From Brevibacillus sp. DP1.3A (lineage in GTDB: Bacteria; Bacillota; Bacilli; Brevibacillales; Brevibacillaceae), in contig NZ_CP085876.1 in assembly GCF_013284245.2 (NCBI RefSeq), positions 4,676,001-4,740,000 on the forward strand: 64,000 nt of DNA. The letters are read 5' to 3'. This document shows positions 17,904 to 27,394 of this stretch, piece after piece. The notes below the pieces were generated by a model that was not told the origin of the DNA, searched no databases, and saw only the letters and a list, made by a program, of their open reading frames with translations. The position numbers and the translations under genes are program-made. Position 1 is the first letter of the stretch, and each line of letters starts with the position of its first letter.

Positions 17904-18224
17904 TTATTTGGATTCTTCTTTTGTTTCTTCGCTCTTCGCTGGTTCACTCTTTGCTGGTTCGTTGCTGGAAGAAACCACGCTGTTGATCGCACCACGATCG
18001 AACGTAACGTTTACGTTGTGAGCAATACGCAAAGTGATAGTATCATCAGACAGGTCTTGGATCGTTCCATGCACTCCACCGATTGTTACGATCTTGTCGC
18101 CTTTTTTAATAGCTGCAAGCATAGCGTTGCGTTGTTTTGCCTTCTTTTGTTGCGGACGAATCAGCAAGAAGTAAAAAATCGCAAACATGATGATAATCGG
18201 TAAAAACTGAGTTAAGCCATCCAT
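17904..18224 (-). CDS. yajC: Preprotein translocase subunit YajC
   Basis: The 106-residue protein has a single N-terminal membrane helix ending in FYFLLIRPQQKK, the YajC signature, a small beta domain (GDKIVTIGGVHG) and a Glu/Lys-rich tail. It associates with SecDF. GAGGGGG precedes the ATG. It follows tgt by 18 bases on the same strand, the usual tgt-yajC pairing. Confidence 0.95.
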   Translation of the reverse strand: MDGLTQFLPIIIMFAIFYFLLIRPQQKKAKQRNAMLAAIKKGDKIVTIGGVHGTIQDLSDDTITLRIAHNVNVTFDRGAINSVVSSSNEPAKSEPAKSEETKEESK

Positions 18225-18242
18225 GAAAAAAATCCCCCTCGA

Positions 18243-19391
<1,149 letters not shown>

Positions 19392-19437
19392 CTATGTATG
19401 TAAGTCTTACCTATTATAGAAAAACTTCTGGATGAAG

Positions 19438-19484
19438 TAAACCCACCTGACTAATAAGTATACACTTATACAGGTGGGTTGTTC
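19438..19484 (-). terminator. Hairpin between queA and tgt, probable terminator
   Basis: AACCCACCTG (19440-19449) and CAGGTGGGTT (19471-19480) pair perfectly over 10 bp and the loop contains a second stem ATAAGT/ACTTAT. The following T-run is short, so termination may be partial. Confidence 0.6.
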
Positions 19485-19490
19485 ACATTT

Positions 19491-20519
19491 TTATAAAATG
19501 AACATCGCATCGCCAAAACTGAAGAAGCGATACTCCTCTTCCACAGCCGTTTTGTAGGCACGCATCACATTCTCTTTTCCAGCCAGAGCACTCACGAGCA
19601 TGACGAGCGTAGACTTCGGCAAGTGGAAGTTTGTCAGGAGCCCGTCTAGGATAGAAAACGTGTAGCCCGGATAAATGAAAATATCCGTCCAACCAGAGGT
19701 TGCGACCAGCTTTCCTCCATTCGCGCGCCCTACTGTCTCCAATGTGCGGCATGATGTCGTCCCGACAGCGATTACTCTTCTACCTTCTGCTTTTGCCCGG
19801 TTCACCAGCTCTACTGTTTCCTCGGGAATCTCATAGTACTCCGCGTGCATGACATGCTCTTCCACGGAATCCGCTGAAACAGGGCGAAAAGTCCCCAGTC
19901 CCACATGCAGAGTTACGTAAGCCAGCTGTACACCTTTGGCAGCGATTTGCTCCAAGTACGGCTTCGTGAAATGGAGGCCGGCTGTCGGAGCTGCTGCTGA
20001 GCCGCGCTCCTTCGCATAGACTGTCTGGTAACGCTCACTGTCCTCCAGTTGTGCGTGAATATACGGGGGCAAAGGCATCGAGCCTAATTGGTCGAGAATC
20101 TCATAAAAAATTCCCTCGTACAAAAAGCGCACGATTCGTCCACCCATCTCTGTCACGTCTTCACAAACACAACGCAATAGACCGTTTCCAAAAACCACTT
20201 CTGTCCCCTGCTTCATCCGCTTCCCGGGCTTCACCAGCGTCTCCCAGCGATCGTCACCAAGTGACTTCAACAAAAGGATTTCTATTTTTGCACCAGTCTC
20301 AGCCTTTTCTCCAATCAATCTGGCAGGTAAAACGCGGCTGTCATTCATGACGAGTACATCCCCTGCTTTGAGGTGATCGATTAAATTGGTAAATTGCTGA
20401 TGAACGATATTACCTGTTTGTTTCTCTAGCATGAGCAATCTCGATGATGTTCGGTCTTCTAGCGGGTGCTGGGCAATCAAATGCTCCGGCAAATCAAAAT
20501 CAAATTGTTGCACGTCCAC
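19491..20519 (-). CDS. queA: S-adenosylmethionine:tRNA ribosyltransferase-isomerase
   Basis: The 342-residue protein matches QueA from [18 protein letters not shown] through AAPTAGLHF and NFHLPKSTL. It transfers and isomerises ribose from SAM to preQ1-tRNA to give epoxyqueuosine. GTG 20519 has AAGGAG upstream. It lies 44 bases after the SpoIID-like gene and before tgt. Confidence 0.97.
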   Translation of the reverse strand: MDVQQFDFDLPEHLIAQHPLEDRTSSRLLMLEKQTGNIVHQQFTNLIDHLKAGDVLVMNDSRVLPARLIGEKAETGAKIEILLLKSLGDDRWETLVKPGKRMKQGTEVVFGNGLLRCVCEDVTEMGGRIVRFLYEGIFYEILDQLGSMPLPPYIHAQLEDSERYQTVYAKERGSAAAPTAGLHFTKPYLEQIAAKGVQLAYVTLHVGLGTFRPVSADSVEEHVMHAEYYEIPEETVELVNRAKAEGRRVIAVGTTSCRTLETVGRANGGKLVATSGWTDIFIYPGYTFSILDGLLTNFHLPKSTLVMLVSALAGKENVMRAYKTAVEEEYRFFSFGDAMFIL

Positions 20520-20562
20520 GAAATCGTTACTCCTTTTTGCGGTAGATCTTGTGGCAAACGAC

Positions 20563-22497
20563 TTACTTTTCGATTGTCACATCCTGGTAGTAGTGTTGCA
20601 AGATATCTTTGTAGTCATACCCTTCCTCTGCCATCGCACGAGCTCCGTATTGGGAAACACCAAGTCCGTGCCCAAAGCCAGTACCTCGGAAGATGAATTG
20701 CGAGCCATTGACCATTTCTACTTCAAACTTCGTGCTGCGCAGAGGGGAGCCACCTTGTTGAAAAACAGAACGGAAAGCATCGGGTGAAGAAACGACGATC
20801 GGCGTGCCGTTTGCTTCCATCGCGATCACACGTCCAGATGGACCACGTTCTGTCACTTTCAGGCTCGTTACGTTTCCTGAAATGCGTGGAGCTTTGTTCT
20901 TGTCATGCGCGGCATTGATCATGGCTGCAACCTCTGTAGCGGTAAACGGACCACGCGTCCACGAATACGCATTTTCTTCTTTTACTTCTGAGAGGATCGT
21001 TACTTCTGCGCCAGTAGGGAGTACGGACAACACACGATGAGTCGTTGTACTTGGGCCTGAGCGCAAATTGGTATTCTCGGTCGAAATGACCGCCATTCTT
21101 TTTCCTTCTGAATTGCTCTGGCCTGTTTCCGTTACCAGATCATTTCTTACATAGCCGAGCGTTCCATCTGCTACAGCCACGCGGTACCATACGCTCGCAT
21201 TGTCCATTGGATATGTGTCTTTACTCTCGACAGATCGCAAATAAGGAACCGGATTGCCCCATACTTCTGTGCCGTCCGCCGTCATACCGCCTGCATTGGA
21301 GTAAAAGAGTGACTCCGCTGGCTTGCCTTGGTAGTAAATGATATCACCTTCTGTATCGTCGACGGCCTCACGTACATCATCAGACTCTTTTGTATAGCCA
21401 TAATACGCCTGTTCGAAAACCGTGTCGGATACATTGGCAACTCCATACTTATTACCTTGCCACACAGCACGAGTTCTCGACAGAACTGCTTGTGTTTTCA
21501 ATGCTTCCATCGGCCAGCCTGGAGCCATTTCAGAGCCAACGACTCCATACAGATACTCTTCCATTGGCAGCTCATTTACTAGCGTCAAGTGACCATTGTA
21601 TTCCGATAGCTCCATCTCACCGCGATATGTGCGCTGCTCTCGTTCCACAACGCCAATCACCGATTCATCGCCTGCTTTATTCGCTTCGACAGTCAGCTTT
21701 ACTTGAGGGGAGAATACATACTTCCAAATCACTTCATCCGGTGATCCGTATACATCCTGCTTCAATATAACATAAGATTGGCTGTCTGACTCCTGATAGG
21801 AGAAAGAAGGAAATGCGGCGTTTGCTCTTCGTTTCAATTCTTTCACAGCATCAGGACTAACCTCGTCACCGATCCATACCGCATATTTGACTTTATCCCC
21901 ATCTGATAGCATCACGGGATAAGCAGGAATGCCTGCTACTTCAAATGACGCTTGCCATTCTTGTGCTTCCTTTAAGCTTTTGAATTTACCCGCTTCAAGT
22001 CGATGTGGACCTTTTACCAGCGGATTCTGCCCGATTGCCTGGGCAACTGTTTTTGCCTGATTGGCAGCAGCCTGATACGTGTCATACGTTCCACTTACAA
22101 CCTGATAGACGGTCTGACCGTTGCGCTTTGCCACCTGGATTGAGCCCTCGTATTTGCGTTGGCTCATTTGCTGTGCAATCTGCTGTGCACGATTCCAGTC
22201 ACCCGTTTCGGCAACGATCAGATGATATTCATCAACTCGGTAACGAGCTGCATCTCCCTTTAATTCGGGTAAATCTGTCTTGCCTTCGGGTCCATTGAGT
22301 ACGACTTCCATTCCATTTTCAGCAGTTAGCGTCACGGAAGGAACTACTCCCCGATAGCCTTGTCCCATATCCACAAATAGCGCAACTCTGATATTGTCGC
22401 CGGCTGCCTGCGCTGGTACTTGTCCTCCTACGAGAACTACTGTTAGCAGGCCCACCGAAAGGACTTTCCCCATCCATTTCTTTCTCATGTCGTCCAT
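20563..22497 (-). CDS. Secreted SpoIID/LytB-domain protein with SPOR-like repeats and an internal SH3b domain
   Basis: The 644-residue protein has a signal peptide, a SPOR-like region (about residues 70-220) and a SpoIID/LytB domain with catalytic-Glu context [12 protein letters not shown] bacterial SH3 module with TNLRSGPST interrupts this domain between the YLRSV and [16 protein letters not shown] segments. SpoIID-type enzymes are lytic transglycosylases acting on denuded glycan in sporulation, while LytB-type members enhance amidases. Context (ruvB upstream, queA downstream) suggests a LytB/SpoIID paralogue rather than true spoIID. GGAGAAAGGACA precedes the ATG. Confidence 0.85.
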   Translation of the reverse strand: MDDMRKKWMGKVLSVGLLTVVLVGGQVPAQAAGDNIRVALFVDMGQGYRGVVPSVTLTAENGMEVVLNGPEGKTDLPELKGDAARYRVDEYHLIVAETGDWNRAQQIAQQMSQRKYEGSIQVAKRNGQTVYQVVSGTYDTYQAAANQAKTVAQAIGQNPLVKGPHRLEAGKFKSLKEAQEWQASFEVAGIPAYPVMLSDGDKVKYAVWIGDEVSPDAVKELKRRANAAFPSFSYQESDSQSYVILKQDVYGSPDEVIWKYVFSPQVKLTVEANKAGDESVIGVVEREQRTYRGEMELSEYNGHLTLVNELPMEEYLYGVVGSEMAPGWPMEALKTQAVLSRTRAVWQGNKYGVANVSDTVFEQAYYGYTKESDDVREAVDDTEGDIIYYQGKPAESLFYSNAGGMTADGTEVWGNPVPYLRSVESKDTYPMDNASVWYRVAVADGTLGYVRNDLVTETGQSNSEGKRMAVISTENTNLRSGPSTTTHRVLSVLPTGAEVTILSEVKEENAYSWTRGPFTATEVAAMINAAHDKNKAPRISGNVTSLKVTERGPSGRVIAMEANGTPIVVSSPDAFRSVFQQGGSPLRSTKFEVEMVNGSQFIFRGTGFGHGLGVSQYGARAMAEEGYDYKDILQHYYQDVTIEK

Positions 22498-22610
22498 TGT
22501 CCTTTCTCCACCTGATTTTCAACAAAAATTGGCATGTCTTCCCATGTTTTTCGACAATCGCAGGCTGATCTCCTGCCTTTTTCGTAAAATGAGACCAAAC
22601 GCCCGCACGC

Positions 22611-22642
22611 AAAAAAACCACCGGAACGATGAGCTCCGATGG
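22611..22642 (-). terminator. Terminator after the ruvCAB-DUF2905 operon
   Basis: On the minus strand CCATCGGA pairs with TCCGGTGG (one A-G opposition) and is followed by a run of seven T. Confidence 0.65.
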
Positions 22643-22655
22643 CCTTCACACTTGC

Positions 22656-22874
22656 CTATTTAAACAGCCGGAATAAATACATGCCAAGAGACAAGACGAT
22701 GCTAATCACAATACAAGTCACAATCGGAAAGTAGAACTTTACGTTTTCCTTTTCTACCACGATATCTCCCGGCAAACGCCCCAGCGGCAAAAATCTGCCT
22801 CCTACCTGCCACAAAAGACCGATTACGATTAAAGCAGCACCACCAATAATCAGTAGCTTGGCTACAGGATTCAC
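22656..22874 (-). CDS. DUF2905 small membrane protein
   Basis: The 72-residue protein has two membrane helices flanking the motif [13 protein letters not shown], the DUF2905 hallmark. Its GTG start at 22874 overlaps the ruvB stop and uses GGAG inside the ruvB end, so it is translationally coupled as the last gene of ruvC-ruvA-ruvB-DUF2905. The frame could extend left to 22976 but only within ruvB. Function unknown. Confidence 0.85.
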   Translation of the reverse strand: MNPVAKLLIIGGAALIVIGLLWQVGGRFLPLGRLPGDIVVEKENVKFYFPIVTCIVISIVLSLGMYLFRLFK

Positions 22875-23869
22875 GATTTCATCTCCCGCCCAAAGTGTTG
22901 GTACGCACTCGGGGTGAGAACACGCCCCCGCGGCGTCCGCTGCATGAAGCCAATCTGCATGAGGTATGGTTCGCAAACATCTTCCACCGTTTGCGACTCT
23001 TCTCCGATTGTTGCTGCGATCGTATCCAGTCCAACCGGTCCGCCGTCAAAGCGATCAATAATCGCTAGCAATAGTTTATGGTCGATATGATCCAGACCGC
23101 AAGCATCCACTTGCAATCTTTCCAGCGCTTCTTTGGCAATCTCTGTCGTAATGACGCCTTCGCCTTTTACTTGAGCAAAATCGCGAACCCGCTTCAGCAA
23201 ACGGTTTGCCACCCGGGGGGTTCCCCGTGAACGTCTGGCAATCTCCTCTGCTCCGCCCTCTCGAATGACGACCTGCAGGATGTCGGCTGCACGCGAAACG
23301 ATAAAGGTCAGTTCCGGGACTGTATAAAACTCCAGGCGATTTACAACCCCAAAGCGATCGCGAAGCGGCGCAGACAGCATTCCAGCTCGCGTCGTGGCCC
23401 CGACCAATGTAAACGGCGGCAAATCCAAACGGACACTGCGAGCACTTGGCCCTTTACCGATAATGATATCCAGCGCAAAATCCTCCATAGCCGGATATAA
23501 TACTTCCTCGACGCTTCGGTTGAGCCTGTGTATCTCGTCAATAAACAGGACGTCGCCTTCTTGCAAATTCGTCAAAATCGCTGCCAAATCACCCGGACGC
23601 TCAATTGCCGGACCAGACGTCGTGCGGATATTCACACCCAGTTCATTTGCGATGATTTGCGACAGGGTTGTCTTCCCCAGACCAGGTGGACCGTACAGAA
23701 GCACGTGATCCAACGACTCTTTCCGCATTTTGGCTGCTTCAATAAAAATCTTCAGGTTTTCCTTCACGTGCTGTTGACCGATGTATTCGTTTAAATAGCG
23801 GGGACGGAGGCTCAGCTCCGCCGCCTCTTCTTCCCAATTCATATGCGTCGTGATGATCCGAGAATCCAA
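22871..23869 (-). CDS. ruvB: Holliday junction branch migration ATPase RuvB
   Basis: The 332-residue AAA+ protein has Walker [10 protein letters not shown], Walker B FIDEIHRL, sensor GATTRAGM and the C-terminal winged helix ending [11 protein letters not shown]. It drives branch migration with RuvA. The TTG start at 23869 has GGGGG seven bases upstream and lies five bases after the ruvA stop. Confidence 0.97.
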   Translation of the reverse strand: MDSRIITTHMNWEEEAAELSLRPRYLNEYIGQQHVKENLKIFIEAAKMRKESLDHVLLYGPPGLGKTTLSQIIANELGVNIRTTSGPAIERPGDLAAILTNLQEGDVLFIDEIHRLNRSVEEVLYPAMEDFALDIIIGKGPSARSVRLDLPPFTLVGATTRAGMLSAPLRDRFGVVNRLEFYTVPELTFIVSRAADILQVVIREGGAEEIARRSRGTPRVANRLLKRVRDFAQVKGEGVITTEIAKEALERLQVDACGLDHIDHKLLLAIIDRFDGGPVGLDTIAATIGEESQTVEDVCEPYLMQIGFMQRTPRGRVLTPSAYQHFGREMKS

Positions 23870-23873
23870 AATC

Positions 23874-24491
23874 CTACCCCCTCATGAGCAACGCAAGCCC
23901 TTGTTTGATGAGCTTTTCTACACCATCGCCCTCTTTTGATTTCTCAGACAGCTTGTTTCTGATTTTTTGCAGTTCACCATCAGAGTAACCCAGTGCAGTC
24001 AATGCATCGAGTGCTTCGTTCAGCGCAGACACAGCTTGCTCGCCTGCTGTCAAATCACCCGCTGCAATAGTCAAAATCGCAGATGGTGTGTATCCTACCA
24101 ATTTATCCTTCAAATCGAGGATAATGCGCTGGGCAGTCTTTTTCCCAATCCCCGGAAATTTCGTCAAATAGGTAACATTCTCCTGTTGAACCGCCATCAC
24201 CAGCTGCTCAGGCGTCGCCGCAGCCAGAATGGCCAATCCGCCCTTTGGACCGATTCCACTAACATCAAGCAGCTTGCGGAATAAATCGCGTTCGTCACGG
24301 GTAGCGAAACCGTACAACAGAATGGCATCCTCCCGCACATGGTGGTGGGTAAACAATTTGGTTTTGCTGCCTTCATACCGAACGAATTGGTACGGGTTTG
24401 GGCAAAACAGTCGATAACCAATTCCGCCCGTTTCGATAACTATGTATTCCGAATCGAGATAACTAAGTGTACCTTCTACAAAATCAATCAT
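23874..24491 (-). CDS. ruvA: Holliday junction DNA-binding protein RuvA
   Basis: The 205-residue protein has the N-terminal OB fold (MIDFVEGTL), tandem helix-hairpin-helix motifs ([16 protein letters not shown] and [12 protein letters not shown]) and the C-terminal RuvB-binding domain. It shares ATGA with the ruvC stop, so the two genes are coupled. Confidence 0.97.
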   Translation of the reverse strand: MIDFVEGTLSYLDSEYIVIETGGIGYRLFCPNPYQFVRYEGSKTKLFTHHHVREDAILLYGFATRDERDLFRKLLDVSGIGPKGGLAILAAATPEQLVMAVQQENVTYLTKFPGIGKKTAQRIILDLKDKLVGYTPSAILTIAAGDLTAGEQAVSALNEALDALTALGYSDGELQKIRNKLSEKSKEGDGVEKLIKQGLALLMRG

Positions 24492-24988
24492 TTCTTGACC
24501 CCTTCCGAAATGGAAATGAACGCGCGAAACTGTGCGTGCGTAATAGCAATGCCCAATGCGTCCGCCACGTCGTCAGGCTTTGGTACTTCTTTTAACCGCA
24601 ATAGGAGCTTCGTCATTTCCTGTATTTGCTTCTTCTCTGCTCCCCCGTATCCAGTCACGGCTTGCTTGACCTGCATTGGGGTATATTCATAGACCGGCAC
24701 ACCAGCCAGCTCTGCTGCAAGTATAATAACCCCTCGCGCTTGACCAACTGTAAAGGCCGTCGTCACGTTTTTATTAAAGAAAAGCTTTTCGACGGACATT
24801 TCATCGGGACGATATGTTTCCAGAAGGCTCTGCATTGCCTCAAAAATCTGTTTCAATCGAAGTGGCACTGGCAATCCTGCTTCTGTCTGAATGCTCCCAT
24901 ATTGGACGGGACGCAATTGGCTGCCCTCTTTATCCACAACCCCGAAGCCAACAATCGCAATGCCAGGGTCAATTCCTAAAATGCGCAT
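24488..24988 (-). CDS. ruvC: Crossover junction endodeoxyribonuclease RuvC
   Basis: The 166-residue resolvase begins MRILGIDPGIAIVGFGV with the first catalytic Asp, has EKLFFNKN with the second acid, and ends with DVADALGIAITH. It cuts Holliday junctions held by RuvAB. ATG 24988 is chosen from GGAGAGTGGACT upstream and from the family start; the open frame extends 17 codons further. B. subtilis itself lacks ruvC (it uses RecU), so the complete ruvCAB cluster is a point of difference. Confidence 0.95.
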   Translation of the reverse strand: MRILGIDPGIAIVGFGVVDKEGSQLRPVQYGSIQTEAGLPVPLRLKQIFEAMQSLLETYRPDEMSVEKLFFNKNVTTAFTVGQARGVIILAAELAGVPVYEYTPMQVKQAVTGYGGAEKKQIQEMTKLLLRLKEVPKPDDVADALGIAITHAQFRAFISISEGVKK

Positions 24989-25065
24989 AGTCCACTCTCC
25001 GTGAGCAAAGATTCTACTCTCTACTGTAACACAAAGCACCCAAAAAGCGAACGTGTATTTCCATA

Positions 25066-25099
25066 TAAAAACCCGCTTCCTCGTAAAAGGAGCGGGTTA
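25066..25099 (-). terminator. Terminator of the 63-residue gene upstream of ruvC
   Basis: On the minus strand AACCCGCTCCTT and AGGAAGCGGGTT pair with one bulge, followed by a T-run. It isolates the small gene from the ruvC operon. Confidence 0.75.
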
Positions 25100-25110
25100 T
25101 ACGGTGTCTG

Positions 25111-25302
25111 TTAGTGTTTGTTCATTCCGATTGAATCTGACACATCATGCTGCATGTGGGCATAGTCGTCTACGCCACTCTGCATGTGCTCTTTGATCTT
25201 GTTGATCTGTTGGTAATTGAGCTTGTTGTGCCCCTGGTTCAACTGAACGTACAAACGCTGATGGAACTGGTCTTTGTAGCTACCTCTTGGCATGGTAGAC
25301 AT
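25111..25302 (-). CDS. Small hydrophilic protein of unknown function (63 aa)
   Basis: The frame has a strong AGGAGGAG ribosome binding site and its own terminator, so it is probably a real single gene. The 63-residue product is rich in Gln, Asn, His and Tyr (QLNQGHNKLNYQQ, DDYAHMQHDVSDS) with no membrane segment. I do not recognise it. Its position between ruvC and the bofC region, plus the composition, would fit a spore-related small protein, but that is only a guess. Confidence 0.7.
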   Translation of the reverse strand: MSTMPRGSYKDQFHQRLYVQLNQGHNKLNYQQINKIKEHMQSGVDDYAHMQHDVSDSIGMNKH

Positions 25303-25431
25303 GGTCTAAAGACTCCTCCTTCGATCACCGTATGAAATCAGTATGGCGTAAGCGCAATGGTGTTATGATACCAAGATTTACGCCACATGAACCAGACATC
25401 TTATTGAAACGATAAGCAGTGGAGGTGTTGG

Positions 25432-26520
25432 TTGTTGCGAAGCAAAGTCCTTATTTTTTGTATATGCCTCTTCGTAATCGCACTGTCAATGCCGCACTCT
25501 GTGTTTGCCAAGGTCAAGAATGACATCACGGTCACCGTTTCGGTGTCCCCAGAGTCCTCCTTCCAAACGACTATGTCCTTCCGTGATCAAAAGCAATTTA
25601 CGAAGCGGCTATTGGGCTCTACTACCGAAGTCGCCTCCTATAACCCGCACTGGGTACGTGCTACATTGACCGTAAAAAAACGAACGTATATATATGATCA
25701 TGATGGCCAGCTTTATGAAACAGAAATGCCTCGTCGTTATGTATTGGCAAACGATGTTCGCCAAAGGATCGAAGAAATGGTCAAGTCCGTAGAGGCCGTC
25801 CATTTTGCGCAAGCCATTCCTTGGGAACAGGTGAAAAAAACGTTGAAACGGATGGAGTTCGGTACCGTGATTGATTTAGAGACAGGTCATCGTTTTGATG
25901 TCCAGCGCAGAGCAGGCAGTCGCCATGCCGATGTCCAACCGTTGACACGCAAGGATACACAGATCATGAAGAACATTTACCAGGGGAAATGGTCGTGGAA
26001 GCGCAGAGCCATTCTGGTAGAGGTAGACGGTACTTATTTTGCAGCATCCATGCACGGAATGCCACATGGCGCTGGTGCGATTAAAGGAAATGAATTCCCG
26101 GGGCATTTTTGCATCCACTTTTTCGGCAGTTCTACCCATCGACGCACAGAGCCCGATCCCAGTCACAGCATGATGATTCTCAAGGCCTCCGGAGCGCTTG
26201 CGACTACAATAAAAGGGGCGTCTCCTGAAGAGCTCGTCGGCTATTTCCTCACCGCTCTGCATGAGCACGACACCCATGCGATGCGAATGACAACGGACGG
26301 ATTCTCACTTCCTGAAGGGCTGTCCGTGATCGAATCTGTGCGATCGTCAGAAATCGTCATCCCGTCAGACGAACGCGGTCCCCTCTTGATAGAGGTTCCT
26401 GTTCGGCTCACATACATCGCCCGGGAAGGCGGTAATTTTCGACGGACATGGAAATTTCTTTTGCGCCGCGAAGTACCGGGGGAACGTTGGCGAATCATTG
26501 CGGTTGAACTGAATCCATAG
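25432..26520 (+). CDS. Exported protein of unknown function with a GHFCIHF motif
   Basis: The 362-residue protein has a signal peptide ending near SVFA-KV, a central segment with KWSWKRRAILVEVDG, ASMHGMPHGAG and FPGHFCIHFFGS, followed by DPSHSMM, and a C-terminal beta-rich region. The Gly-His-x-Cys-Ile-His stretch recalls the SHGCI active-site motif of YkuD L,D-transpeptidases, but the surrounding sequence is not a standard YkuD domain. It could therefore be a cell-wall enzyme of a divergent type. TTG 25432 has GGAGGTG upstream. It converges on bofC and shares a long-stem terminator. Confidence 0.7.
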   Translation: MLRSKVLIFCICLFVIALSMPHSVFAKVKNDITVTVSVSPESSFQTTMSFRDQKQFTKRLLGSTTEVASYNPHWVRATLTVKKRTYIYDHDGQLYETEMPRRYVLANDVRQRIEEMVKSVEAVHFAQAIPWEQVKKTLKRMEFGTVIDLETGHRFDVQRRAGSRHADVQPLTRKDTQIMKNIYQGKWSWKRRAILVEVDGTYFAASMHGMPHGAGAIKGNEFPGHFCIHFFGSSTHRRTEPDPSHSMMILKASGALATTIKGASPEELVGYFLTALHEHDTHAMRMTTDGFSLPEGLSVIESVRSSEIVIPSDERGPLLIEVPVRLTYIAREGGNFRRTWKFLLRREVPGERWRIIAVELNP

Positions 26521-26530
26521 CAATGGAAAC

Positions 26531-26592
26531 AAAAATCCCTTTCCAGTCCAATATGTGCTTGTTACACGAAAGGCTCGAAAGGGATTTCTTTT
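26531..26592. terminator. Bidirectional hairpin terminator between the exported protein and bofC
   Basis: AAATCCCTTTC (26533-26543) and GAAAGGGATTT (26577-26587) form a perfect 11-bp stem with a 33-base loop, flanked by A-run and T-run. Confidence 0.7.
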
Positions 26593-26605
26593 GGTCCAAC
26601 CGTTT

Positions 26606-27178
26606 TCATCGGCCACTCCATTGGTATTCGCCATAGGTGGACAATACACTGTTATACTCAGCCAAATTACGAATGCGAATCCCCCGTTTCAGATTCTCCC
26701 ATTCCTCTTTTGGCAGACTCGCTTCCATTTTCGCAGTATCGATTCGATAAAAGGTTTGCACGACATCTTGTTCAGCAGGCAGACCATGAAAGAGAGTAAG
26801 CATGCCGTCCGCAGCTATTCCGATATGTCCATTCTCCTTGCATGCTGGCGCTATATCCTGCTCGCGTTTCATTAAGATCATCTTGACAGGTTCTGCTTGT
26901 ACAATTTCCCATCCATTATAGTTGCCCATGATGTCTGCCAGTTGATTGGTACGAACTGACACATGTTCTTCATCTCGCACCCCACACAAATAATGGCGAG
27001 CTAAAACCAGTTCATACGAATTACCTACGACTACATCCGCTTTGCCTGTATGGTTCAGTAAACGAGCCAGACCCGAATCGTTTCCGTCCTTTCCTACTAA
27101 CAGGATGCCGACTACGACGCCCGTGGCTAATGCTGCACCCCACGTCGCGTAAACCATCCACTTTTTCTTCTCAGTCAC
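26606..27178 (-). CDS. bofC: Bypass-of-forespore protein C
   Basis: The 190-residue protein has an N-terminal membrane or signal helix (WMVYATWGAALATGVVVGILL), a BofC N domain with RHYLCGVRDEE, and a C-terminal BofC domain with GHIGIAADGMLTLFHG and LPKEEWENLKRGI. BofC is a forespore-secreted inhibitor of SpoIVB and so delays pro-sigma-K processing, which is carried out by SpoIVFB (also in this window). GTG 27178 has GAAGGGG upstream; an earlier GTG at 27223 has no ribosome binding site. Confidence 0.88.
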   Translation of the reverse strand: MTEKKKWMVYATWGAALATGVVVGILLVGKDGNDSGLARLLNHTGKADVVVGNSYELVLARHYLCGVRDEEHVSVRTNQLADIMGNYNGWEIVQAEPVKMILMKREQDIAPACKENGHIGIAADGMLTLFHGLPAEQDVVQTFYRIDTAKMEASLPKEEWENLKRGIRIRNLAEYNSVLSTYGEYQWSGR

Positions 27179-27278
27179 ATAGAACCCCTTCTTTATACAG
27201 GCTTTTCTTCCTATCATTACCACAAAGAAAGAGGGACATACGCGACCAATGGAGGATTGACGTTATATTTTTTTATTT

Positions 27279-27306
27279 TTGTCAATACAAAAAATTAATA
27301 TACTAT
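27279..27306 (+). promoter_or_regulatory. Sigma-A type promoter of the secreted nucleotidase
   Basis: TTGTCA (27279-27284) and TACTAT (27301-27306) are 16 bases apart in very AT-rich DNA, about 90 bases before the start. A PhoP box, as expected for B. subtilis yfkN, was not clear. Confidence 0.55.
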
Positions 27307-27394
27307 TTCATCTAGCTATCTTTCCAGCGTCTAAATCTAATGATAAACTATTTTTGCTTGGCATTATTGTAAACTTATGGAGGTCATTTCAAAC

